Positions 1 to 9,542 of a DNA stretch of 64,000 nt are shown in pieces; the first letter of the stretch is position 1; each line of letters starts with the position of its first letter. The notes beneath the pieces are model-generated. The model was not told the origin of the DNA. It did no database searches and saw only the letters and a list, made by a program, of their open reading frames with translations. Where the stretch lies: positions 3,906,001 to 3,970,000 of the forward strand of contig OX387612.1 in assembly GCA_947568835.1 (NCBI GenBank), in the 5' to 3' direction. Origin of the DNA: Protonemura montana. Lineage: Eukaryota > Arthropoda > Insecta > Plecoptera > Nemouridae. Both the position numbers and the translations under genes were made by a program.

Positions 1-404
1 AATCACCCAGACTATCTCGTAGGCAAGGGAGAGCAAAAGAACCTTTTTTTTTTCATTGCAACAAATAGAGAGTTTGTTTGATACATTAGGGAAAAAATTA
101 CATACGATTTTGCATATTCATTTAGTTCAACAATATTGAATATAAATGTGAATACGCAATAACATAGGTAAACCAAGATACAATATTTATATATATGCAT
201 TATGATGGTTTTTAGACTCATGTCTACTTGATTTATCCTTAGCACTAGTTTTTCTTATATATGTGCATTATTTTTAACCAAAAATGTATTATTTAACAAT
301 ATTTTAAACAGTTTTTAACCAAATTTTAGGTAAACGCTGGTGAAATCTGTAAAATGCAAGATTAAAACAGCGTTATCGAAGACATTTTTCTTGGATATTT
401 CCCG
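1..404. other. intergenic, AT-rich, with a dispersed repeat module
   Basis: I see no gene here. Bases about 203-256 carry, in reverse orientation, a roughly 50-nt module (reading ctcatgtctacttgatttat in its core) that recurs at about 23277-23325, 39045-39083, 47765-47815 and 59564-59606. At the last two places it lies directly beside foldback elements, so this copy is probably the solo end of the same family. Confidence 0.5.
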
Positions 405-2219
405 CTAAGCCGGTCCAGATGGTCCAGACGGTCCAGGCATTCCTGACGGGCAACCGTACCAGGGGCACTCCAGAGGTTGCCCAGGGTTCGGTGGCTGAAG
501 ATAAGCACGGCACATGCCCACGCTGCACTCGCAGTTGCCGTGCGTCTCCACTTCAGGCAGCCATTTGTCAGTCGTCCATTTGCAGGAACAGACCGGGCAG
601 TCAGAAGGCGGTGCTGAGACATATGGCACCGTCGTTCCCTCAGTGTTTTCAGTAAGCTGTGGAACACAACAACTTTCTTTATCGCGTTGAATTGATTGAT
701 TTGTGGTGTTTAACGACGCACTGTTTTGAAAAATTGCCGTTTATCTCAAGTCGCATGTCATCGGTAAATGAGTGGATGATGGTAAAACTAACCTAGCCCA
801 GAGGGGAAGAAGAGAAACTTGGTGCCGGCAAGCAGCCTACTCCTGTCAAAAAGCACCGAGAGGGCCACCGGCTTAACGTCCCTTCCGATTAGTCAATAAT
901 CAATCAATATTAATTTTTATGTAAAATCAGCATCAAAAGACCAAAAGCATCAATACCAAAGACCAATACCGTGCATCAAAGTCTGGCATAAAGCGGAAAT
1001 CAACGAAGACAAATCAATAATTTCTGAAAATATGCATTGAAAACATTGAACCCTAAAAACGCATTGACAAGGTATTGTTCAAATAATATCTCTGGATCTG
1101 GGGGATGGACACACTTACGAGATCGGACGATGGCGGTCCCGGCATACCAGAAGGACATCCGTACCAGGGACAATTCAACAGGTTACTGCCAGACAGTGGC
1201 GGCTTGAGGTGGACACTGCACATGTGTTCACTGCACTCGCATTCACCGCACGTGTCCGCCACTGGACGCCATCTGTGACCCGTCCAGTAGCAAAAACACA
1301 CCGGGCAGTCGGATAGTGTTGGCAGTGGCGTAATAGTCACTTCGTTTGCACCAGCTGGCTGTAATAGGAAGAAACAAAAATAGTCAGTTTATTTATAGTA
1401 CATAGATAGGTTTTGAGGGTCAGAGTTGATTTTAAACTCCAAACGAGACCGGCAACACGTTGTAACGGTAAGTGCCACTCGATGGCGCGCGCAAAAATTA
1501 TAAAAAATATTAATTGAGCGTAAACCAGTCTCAAATGCGAGTAATCTGCGAGAAATAACGAAAATACATTGTCGAAACGACGGTGACTCCCCCTGGGAGC
1601 ATCCTCCATTTTGTCGTGGTATTCAGCAGCCATTTACTTATCCGTGAAAACAAATGAACAATAGCGCTGGCTCTCTCAATTTTCCGATAAATTCAATGTT
1701 TTAACATCAGTTAAAATTTAGCTCTGATTAAACCTTTGAACCCGGTGGAAAAACCATATGCACGCATTTTATTTCGCTATCTGCACAAATAATTAATGGT
1801 TTATTTTTCTTGTAACGTCAAATATTCCAGCGGAAGTTTCGATAACTAATGTTCGGGCTGACAATTTTCTTGGCCAGATTTACAAATGTCCAGATCAAAA
1901 TATCTCTTACAGTTAAGATGAAAATGGACGTATCTCATTGGCTGTAACCATGGAGACGAGTTGTTAACTGGCAGATATGTTTTTGATCTAGTAATTATAA
2001 AAAGTGGGAGTTAAATCAATTGCCATGGCAACCGCTGTCAGCTGTCCGCTGTTTCTGTGCGTTAGGAGCTTAACTCACATTTAAAAAAATACTGCAAACT
2101 TATTTTCAACTCACAGTTGCAGCGAGCCCAAAGTCAAAAGCAGCGATTAAAACCAGGTAGAAGCTCAAATGATTCCTCCAGCTGAGTCCGCAACCCAGAA
2201 ATTTGACCACTGGCAGCAT
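405..2219 (-). CDS. secreted cysteine-rich protein with two tandem Cys domains
   Basis: Three exons on the minus strand: 2115-2219 (35 codons), 1119-1358 (80 codons) and 405-656 (83 codons plus TAG), all joined in phase 0 with GT-AG introns (donors gtgagt and gtaagt, acceptors ending attacag and ccacag). The product is 198 aa. Exon 1 starts MLPVVKFLGC and holds a hydrophobic core (FYLVLIAAFDFGLAA), which looks like a signal peptide ending near the exon end. Exons 2 and 3 each encode one copy of the same domain: SDCPVCxCxW, then xxxWxP, CECS, MC, LxPP, and CPWYGCPSGMPGP near the end. Eight cysteines are shared; repeat 1 has one extra. Each repeat ends in Pro/Gly, and repeat 2 runs into a short collagen-like tail before the stop. 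The one-domain-per-exon layout with equal phases points to exon duplication. I do not recognise the family. A TATA box lies 71 bases upstream of the ATG. The role is unknown; the protein is inferred to be extracellular. Confidence 0.7.
695..895 (-). repeat. truncated 3' body of the 5S-derived SINE
   Basis: The reverse-oriented tail shared with the fuller copies at 3105-3395 and 6310-6640 is recognisable: gtttaacgacgcactgtttt at one end, then cagcctactcctgtc and ggcttaacgtcccttccga. It lies in the intron between exons 2 and 3 of the Cys-rich gene. The 5S head is absent. Confidence 0.6.
1430..1562. repeat. MITE-like fragment
   Basis: It combines two blocks that recur elsewhere: one reading acgagaccggcaacacg (also at about 28378-28480 and, reversed, 33801-33835) and one reading ttgagcgtaaaccagtctca (also about 28585-28635 and, reversed, 33655-33700). 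It sits in intron 1 of the Cys-rich gene. No coding capacity was seen. Confidence 0.5.
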
Positions 2220-2289
2220 CGTGGTCTCTTTTCAATGTTGTGCTGACAAAAACTTGGACTGCAACTTTCAGACCCTAAACGTTGGCAAT

Positions 2290-2298
2290 CTTTTTATA
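2290..2298 (-). promoter_or_regulatory. TATA box of the Cys-rich secreted protein gene
   Basis: The minus strand reads TATAAAAAG 71 bases before the proposed ATG (2217-2219). A start site about 30 bases downstream would give a short 5' leader of roughly 40 bases. The spacing supports the exon-1 model; no transcript was available. Confidence 0.45.
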
Positions 2299-2644
2299 GC
2301 AAAATGTTGACGACATACCGATATTAGATGTCACGGTGTTTTGTGTGCTTTTGTTGGTATTGTTAGGCACGTGCTGGAAAAAAAAAAACATAATTTAGCA
2401 ACAGTTTGATTGTTGAAGGATCACGAATGTGAATAATGCACACCTGTCAATTGTTAAAATATTAAAACAAAACACTTCAGGCTGCATCATCGTAGGTCCT
2501 GGTTAATATTTTGGTTAGAATCGTCCAGCATTAAAGCTCAGCAGCACCAAATGGTGAGATGTTTAACAATTTTCTCAAAAAAAAAAAATGGCGTCCTGAA
2601 TTGGGGCCATTGAAAATAACTGCACTAAAATTGGTAATGGCAGC

Positions 2645-2740
2645 TAGACTGGAAAACATGTGCAACCGAACCAGTATACGAACCCGGGAACTTCCAATTG
2701 CCGGTCGGGTGCTCTACTAACTGAACTATCCGGGCACACA
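2645..2740 (-). repeat. tRNA-derived SINE, family 2, copy 1
   Basis: On the minus strand the sequence reads like a tRNA: GCCCGGATAGTTCAGTTAG (box A region), GAGCACCCGACCGG (anticodon arm) and CGGGTTCGTATACTGG (box B region). The acceptor stem does not close, so it is not a tRNA gene. The copy at 2945-3035 is about 210 bases away in the same orientation. Confidence 0.55.
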
Positions 2741-2944
2741 GCTTTTAGCTTCAGTGGGTGGAATAAAGGATTGCGCAGGGTCTGGAAAAATATCACCACT
2801 AACCGCCTGCCCCACTCCCCTCTCACATAAGAGCAAAAAAAAACCCAACCTAATTGCAGTGCTTTTCCACCCTTTCCTTCTTCCTTTTAATAAATGTATC
2901 ATGAAACCAGAATACAATTATGAAAATGGAAAAAGAGCTTGACT

Positions 2945-3035
2945 GGTAAAATGTGCCGGAATACGAATCGGAATACGAACCCGAGACCTCCCAATTTTCA
3001 GTCAGGTGCTTTACCAACTAAGCTTGCTGGTTCCA
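2945..3035 (-). repeat. tRNA-derived SINE, family 2, copy 2
   Basis: The minus strand reads AGCTTAGTTGGTAAAGCACC followed by CTCGGGTTCGTATTCC, again box A and box B of a tRNA promoter. It shares the order of blocks with the copy at 2645-2740 but has diverged. Confidence 0.5.
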
Positions 3036-3104
3036 GCTAACCAGTAGAAACGCCAGAAAAAATAAAATACCCTGCAAAGGTGATGATATTTGTATTTGCT
3101 AACA

Positions 3105-4262
3105 ATTTAACGACGAACTGTTTAGACATCTGGCCATGCGGCACTGGTCTAATGGCATTGGTGAATGAATGGATGATGATGAGAATGATTATGAACCTAA
3201 CCTAGCCTAGATGGGAGGAGGGAAACCCCGGTGATGGTACGTAGCCTACTCCTGTCGAAGAGCACTAAAGAGACCACCGACTTAACGTCCCTTCCGAAGG
3301 ACGGTACAACGCGAACAACAGGATTCCTCCACAAATCCATGCTGTCGAGGGGTTGATAAGCAAGGCGAGTGAAGTTGCTGTACTAACTTTCATCCGTCCA
3401 ACCTCTCTCCCGGACAGAACTGGTCATGTGTATGATGGTCACCCATCCAATACCTGACCCAGCGCAGTGTTGCTTAACTTTCATCCCACCAGCCTCTCTC
3501 CAGAACAGAACTGGTCATGTGTATGATGGTCACCCATCCAATACCTGACCCAGCGCAATGTTGCTTAACTTTCATCCCTCCAACCTCTCTCCCGAACAGA
3601 ACTGGTAATGTGCATGATGGTCACCCATCCAATACCTGACTCAGCGCAGTGTTACTTAACTTTCATCCCTCCAACCGTTCTCCCGAACAGAACTGGTCAT
3701 GTGTATGATGGTCACCCATCAAATACCTGACCCAGCTCAGTGTTGCTTAACTTTCATCCCTCCAACCTCTCTCCCGAACAGAACTGGTCATGTGTATGAT
3801 GGTCACCCATCCAATACCTGACCCAGCGCAGTGTTGCTTAACTTTCATCCCACCAGCCTCTCTCCAGAACAGAACTGGTCATGTGTATGATGGTCACCCA
3901 TCCAATACCTGACCCAGCGCAATGTTGCTTAACTTTCATCCCTCCAACCTCTCTCCCGAACAGAACTGGTAATGTGCATGATGGTCACCCATCCAATACC
4001 TGACTCAGCGCAGTGTTGCTTATCTTTCATCCCTCCAACCTCTCTCCCGAACAGAACTGGTCATGTGTATGATGGTCACCCATCCAATACCTGACCCAGC
4101 GCAGTATTACTTAACTTTCATCCCTCCAACCGTTCTCCCGGACAGAACTGGTCATGTGTATGATGGTCACCTATCCAATACCTGACTCAGCGCAGTGTTA
4201 CTTAACTGCGGTGATCTCATGAGAACCGGTGTTTCCAGCACGCCAAACAGTTCGGTACAATT
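3105..4262 (-). mobile_element. 5S-rRNA-derived SINE with nine internal 91-bp units
   Basis: Read on the minus strand, the head (about 4207-4262) contains caccggttctcatgagatca, which matches the middle of eukaryotic 5S rRNA, leading into box A (agttaag). Then follow about nine direct 91-bp units (3388-4206). Each carries 5S-like box A, the intermediate element and box C (tggatgggtgacc), plus a 50-nt linker containing gaccagttctgttcgggaga. The unique tail (3105-3387) carries ggaatcctgttgttc, a (GAT)n-rich stretch and gtcgttaaa near the end. The layout fits a SINE3-type (5S-promoter) element, except that the promoter part has been multiplied. Confidence 0.7.
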
Positions 4263-4744
4263 TTTTGTAGACTTTTTAGCAATTGCGGTTTTTATTTTAA
4301 TTCCGCTTCGCTTCTCATGTTCTTTGGTGACGTCTCAGATTCCTTATCAGTATAAGTTTTCCTATGTGGTAAAAAAATAAATAAAAACGGCACTCGCTTT
4401 GATTTCTGCCGCCGGAAAGAAGGATTCGCGACGGAATTAAACGCGATACATGCGCATTACAGTCGTTTGAGTTCCGGTGATTGGGTGCTGTTCAATTCGA
4501 TTTGCAGAAGTCTTTGAATTTCAGCAGTTGTTGACATTGGTGACAATCGCACCTAGAGGGATCGAAGAAATATTCAGGTAATTTGTGTTATTTATATTAA
4601 AAACCTTTAAAAAGCAAAATAAAAAAAAATTTATTTGGCAAATACGATATTGCCGGGACATGTGTCGAGATGTCGTCATCATTCCACTTTAATAGCTAAG
4701 TTTAGTGGAAAATGCTGGAAAAAACAATTTTTTTTATTCTTGGA

Positions 4745-4865
4745 AACATTGAAAACCTCTCAAAAAAATAATGCTCAAACGGGGATTCGAACCCCGATCT
4801 CTATCAGTAGTGTCAGTCGCGGTTGTTGCTTTAAGCAAATGGAGCTACCTGTTATTGTTGAATAC
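4745..4865 (-). repeat. tRNA-derived repeat, family 1
   Basis: The minus strand contains a box-A-like ggtagctccatttgc and a box-B ggggttcgaatccccg. Related copies lie at 36205-36300, 37611-37690, 38030-38335, 42200-42450, 60130-60345 and 60830-61080. This copy is among the most diverged. Confidence 0.5.
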
Positions 4866-5055
4866 CTGTTTAGCGAACCATTTTGAAAATCCCGCTATAT
4901 TAGTTGCACCTATCTAGTTTTTAACTTTTTGCTTTCGACCGGATTTTCCGGAAAATGTTCCTTTAACGAGATGTTTGAACGAGTGGACGTACCAGTTAAT
5001 ATCACACCCAAATTAAGAAGTAAAAAAAAATGATTATGTTTCCTAGGTCCTCCAG
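4866..5055. other. short non-coding stretch
   Basis: AT-rich sequence between the tRNA-derived repeat and the (AAT)n tract. I see nothing interpretable in it. Confidence 0.4.
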
Positions 5056-5058
5056 GAA

Positions 5059-5100
<42 letters not shown>

Positions 5101-5775
5101 TTTTTTTTTTTTTTTTTATTTCTCTTTATTTAATTAAGATACAAATATAATTAAATGGTGCCCCACAAAGCTTAGAAAAGCTTGTCCGCAGGGCACCTGA
5201 ACAAACAAAATAAGAATACATTTTTATTATAATTGTGAAGCAAGTGTGTTTTAACATTATAAAGACATTGCCGACATAATACAATCTAATATTACATTCT
5301 ATTTTTACCTTAATTAAGCTATTTTAAATGTTGTTTAGAGTCCAAATTTTGAGTCCTTCTTTTAATGTAGCATATGAAGTGATTGTTTTCAATTTTAAAG
5401 GTAAACTGTTAAAAGAAAATGGTGTAAGATAGCGTCTCTGCTGATTTCCATACAAATTTATAACATCAGTTGGCATTATTAATCTATCGATAATAATAAT
5501 AAATTGTGTTTTACATTAGATTGATCACATATACATAATATTAATACGTCATGATATTTATATAATAAAAACAGAAGTGTTTACAAAAGTGTGTCGATAC
5601 ATTCCAAATTATTAAATAAGCTCACTTTTTATAAATTAAATCCTGTAGGAACTCGTCAGTTGAATAAAAACATTTTTCTATTAAATATTCTTTCCCAATA
5701 CCCATGTGAGAGAGCGTCAGGACTAATACTCTGCAATTTTTTTGGTAAAACATTATAAAATTTAGAACCTAAGGT
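5056..5775 (-). mobile_element. 3' end of a LINE with poly-A and (TTA)n tail
   Basis: On the minus strand, 5640-5770 translates to GSKFYNVLPKKLQSIS and then WERIFNRKMFLFN before a stop, which resembles the C-terminal tail of Jockey/CR1-like LINE reverse transcriptases (known pattern: a phrase like 'lwNsLP' and then an FKRKL block). Downstream comes an AT-rich 3' UTR, a hairpin formed by ggtgcccc and its partner gggcacc (about 5157-5200), and a poly-A tail (poly-T on plus, 5101-5117) running into (AAT)n at 5059-5100. The rest of the ORF is lost. Confidence 0.55.
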
Positions 5776-5989
5776 TAGGGGGGGACTTCTTTTACAATTT
5801 TAACCCTAATGTATTTTTTTCCTCTCGTGTCATGATCGTGATACATTTCGTTATATTGGTTTGTACTTTTGTTTTTGACTGTGTACATGATTAGAGCATG
5901 CATATAAATGCAAGGTAGACTTAGAATTGAAAAACTTATGAAGAGAGGTTTGCACGAGTCCTTGATATAAACTAAAGTGAAAGGATTAC

Positions 5990-6640
5990 TGACCGAACGG
6001 TTTGTCGTGTTAGTAACACCGGTTCTCATGAGATCACCGAAGTTAAGCAACACTGCGCTGAGTCAGGTATTGTATGGGTGACAATCATACACATGACCAG
6101 TTCTGTTTGGGAGAGAGGTTGGAGGGATGAAAGTTAAGCAACACTGCGCTGATTCATGTATTGTATGGGTGACCATCATACACATGACCAGTTCTGTTCG
6201 GGAGAGAGGTTGGAGGGATGAAAGTTAAGCAACACTGCGCTGGGTCAGGTATTGGATGGGTGACCATCATACACATGACCAGTTTCCGGGAGAGAGGTTG
6301 GAGGGATGAACGCTAGTACAGGAACTTGATTCGCCTTGTTTATCAACCTCTCGACAGCATGGATTTGTAGAGGAATCCTGCTGTTCACGTTGTACCGTCC
6401 TTCGGAAGGGACGTTAAGCCGGTGGTCCCTTTGGTGCTCTTCGACAGGAGTAGGCTACGTGCTGGCACCGGGTTTCCCCTCCTTCCTACTAAGCTAGGTT
6501 GGGTTCATCATCATCTTCATCATCATCTTCATCATCATCATCCACTCATTCACCGACGCCATTAGACTAGTGCCGCATGGCCAGAAGTCAAAACAGTACG
6601 TCGTTAAACACCACGAATTAATTATTAATTAATTAAGGAT
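5990..6640 (+). mobile_element. near-complete 5S-derived SINE with three 91-bp units
   Basis: The head (about 5993-6050) reads accgaacggtttgtcgtgtt, then aacaccggttctcatgagat, then caccgaagttaagcaac, all with 5S rRNA order. The copy at 3105-4262 shares the boundary at 'accgaac', so the element probably starts there. Three 91-bp units follow, ending near 6310, then the tail with gacagcatggatttgtag, ccttcggaagggacgttaag, a (CATCAT)n-like run at 6508-6543 and gtcgttaaacacca near the end, followed by attaatt repeats. This is the best copy in the window for defining the family. Confidence 0.75.
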
Positions 6641-6786
6641 TACTACTTGCTCTTGCCATGTATCTTATTGTTCGGTTTTGTAAAATGAATACGCGTTTGG
6701 CATGCGATGAGCCTCCCCATAGCTATATACCCTACATTAATAGTGATTGAAAATGGGAAAAATATATTTGTTTCACTAATTTGAAA

Positions 6787-8990
6787 TTAACAACATTCAT
6801 CATCTTTTTTTATAAAATATGCTCTGGGAGCAAGCTTATTACAAACCCCTTTGATGTGTAATTTCCAATTCAATTTAAAGTCGATGGTAACCCCTAAATA
6901 TTTCGTTTCCTCCACTTCTTTTAAGCATTTTCCTTCGAGTCTCACTAAAAGATAGAATTGCTGGTCTTGTTTGGAAGCCAAATACCTCATAAAAACCGAT
7001 TTGTCTCTGTTGATAAATAAGCTGTTGTCAATATTTTAACGCTCTAGCTTTATTAGCACAGTTGCTGAGGTCATTGCTATCTGTGGTTACTAGGTGGGTT
7101 GTATCGTTCGCAAACAGTTTTAATTTCCCTTCCTGTATTTTAGATGGTAGGTCGTTTGTGAATAATATAAATAAGAGTGGAGAGATGTTTGATCCTTGAG
7201 GCAGTCCTACTTCCAGAGTAGTCTCTTCTGATAAATGTTTTTGACCTTTGATGGTCAGCCTTACAAATTGTCTTTTGTTAGATAAGTTAGATTTTACCCA
7301 ATTGTTAGCTACCCCTGATATGCCAAGAAGGTTTAATTTGTGGAGGAGAATTTCATGATTTATTGAATCTAACGCCTTAGAATAGTCATAGTATATCCCC
7401 ATGATAGATTTTTTTCTAGTGCCTCTGTGACTTCGTTGATATATCCGAGTAGCGCCGATGTGGTTGATGCGTACAAACCCATGTTGGCGGTCATTTAGAA
7501 TATTATATTTTTCAATGAACTTTAAAACCCTCCCACAAAAAGCTTTCTCGAAAATTTTTGAGAATACTGAAATTTGGTTAAGTGGACGGTTATTGGCTAC
7601 ATTTGTCCTCTAAAGATTGTCCTATAAGGATTTATAAAGTGGAATCACTATTGACTTCTTTAGAGCACTTAGGAAGCTTCCCTGAATAAATGAGCAGTTG
7701 ATAATGTGCGTCAAGGGCTCCTGTAGATTTAGTCCTACGTGTTTTAAAAGATTGCACGGAATTTCATCACAGCCAGATGATCGTTTTTTACTTATTTCTT
7801 CTATTATTTTTAAAGAATTCATGTGGAAGTAGTGGGGTCAAAAATATATTGTGCTTAATCCTGTCTCCCGGCTTCAACCCTTCAGTCGAATTTGGGCGGG
7901 ACTTGACTATAGGTCCGTTACTACATTTGCAAAATACTTGTTAAACATACTGGCAACTTCCGTTTTTTCGCTAATTGTTTTTTTCTTATTAGTGTCAGCG
8001 AGTTTAATATTATCATCTGCTTCGAGAGACTTCTTATTTTTGTTCTTATTTATAAAAGACCACCCTTTTTTCATTTTATTTGATGCCTTATTTAGTTCGT
8101 TATTACTGTGCGTAATTTTGGCTTCGTCTATTTCTGATTAGTACAATTTCTTAATTGCTTTGTAATCTATTTTTGCTTGATTTTCAGCTAATCTCCTTGT
8201 TTTTAAGTAGGCGTCGTTTACTTTTGTGGCTAATGTTTGTAATTCTTTAGTATATACAATTGATTGTTCAATCTTTCTGTACCTTTGACACTGAAGCGTG
8301 TTTAAGGGAAGGACTCATTAAAGACTCGTAGGAAAAGCTCTAAAAATCTGTTGAACATTTCATCTACAGTGTAAGCCTCATCAATTAGGTCCCAGCAAAT
8401 AATTTCCATTTCACTCCTAAATATTTCTATTCTTTTCTCATTAAAGCATCTACGTGATGTGTGCGTTACGTTGCCCCTGTTACCTTGTTTTGAATTTAGT
8501 TTGACTTCATGATCTGAAAGCAATGATCGGAGATCCCGAGGTTAATAACTGACATGTCCATATCGGTCAGGTTTTATACCGTTCATATACCGTTTTATAT
8601 GCACGTACTAGTGGTCGATTTAATTCTCGTGGGGTCCTTAACCCTTGCTGTCAACCCATACGAAAGAAATAGGTCTGTAAGTTGATTCAATTCCTTACTT
8701 TCTACCAAAAAAATTGATATTAAAGTCTGAGCAAACTGCAATAATTGTTTCTTTGGCTAGCAGTTGATTTAACAATTGTGTCATGCTTTCAGAGAATATA
8801 CCAAAGTCTACTGTTAGGGATCTGTACCCACAAACGATGGTTAATTTTTGGTTTTGGACTTGCAGTGATATTATAGTTTGTTCGAAATGTATTTCCTGAC
8901 TTGGTGCAAGCGATATAGTATGTACTGGAGAAGCTGTTATTCCTTCTTTTAGATAGACAAGTACCCCACCATTTTAATGTTTAGACCGGC
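6787..8990 (-). pseudogene. decayed non-LTR retrotransposon (endonuclease and reverse transcriptase)
   Basis: The minus strand holds collinear fragments of a LINE ORF2. About 8640-8985 encodes endonuclease-like sequence (GGVLVYLKEGI, then CSDFNINF, compare the usual GDFN). 8302-8523 is linker. 7622-7822 has an RT N-terminal stretch (KKRSSGCDEIPCNLLK, compare 'GpDgIp'). 7028-7402 has YDYSKALDSINHEILLHKL, GLPQGSNISPLLFILFTNDL and FANDTT, where the catalytic FADD is degraded to FAND. 6787-6990 has KYLGVTIDFKLNWKLHI. Frames change and stops intervene, so it is dead. The order fits a Jockey/CR1-like clade. Confidence 0.8.
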
Positions 8991-9542
8991 AAAATGAATT
9001 TACCAGAGAATATCCTTCAACCAACCCCAACACCAAGTAGTAGTCGAGATCGATAACCATTTAAGTCGGCTAAACGGGTTAATGTTCGGGCTAAAAACCT
9101 CCCCTAAACACCGATTATGCCAGATTGAAACGGCGTTAGTGAAATCGGCCCTGACTTGCAAAAAAAAAATCTTAGAAGAATGCAAAGTTAAAAATATATA
9201 CTGATAAAAAAAATTGCGTATTTCCACCGGATATTGTGTGACGCGTGCCAAAGTTCGCTATCAGCGGCCGATATTTCCTTTGCGGTGTGCGATTCTCTAA
9301 AAATGTTTAGCGAAATGGAAAAGCATTTCACGGTCAAACTTTTCCATTGACCGCAACTCGACAGCGCAACGGTTTATTTTTATCACAACCAATTGAAGGA
9401 TTTTCTTAGCCGATGCAATCATCTTTTTTTTATGTCTTTCTCATTTACAAGGTGGAAAATTACCGAAGATATTTTTCAGGCAAACATTTCGTCTGCTTAC
9501 CACCAGTCCTGCTCGTAGCGCCAGTGGCGCTTTGTGACTGTT
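8991..9542. other. upstream region of the SecA-like gene
   Basis: No clear gene or TATA box was found. The stretch from about 9500 turns GC-richer just before the proposed ATG at 9543, as the coding exon does. Confidence 0.35.
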
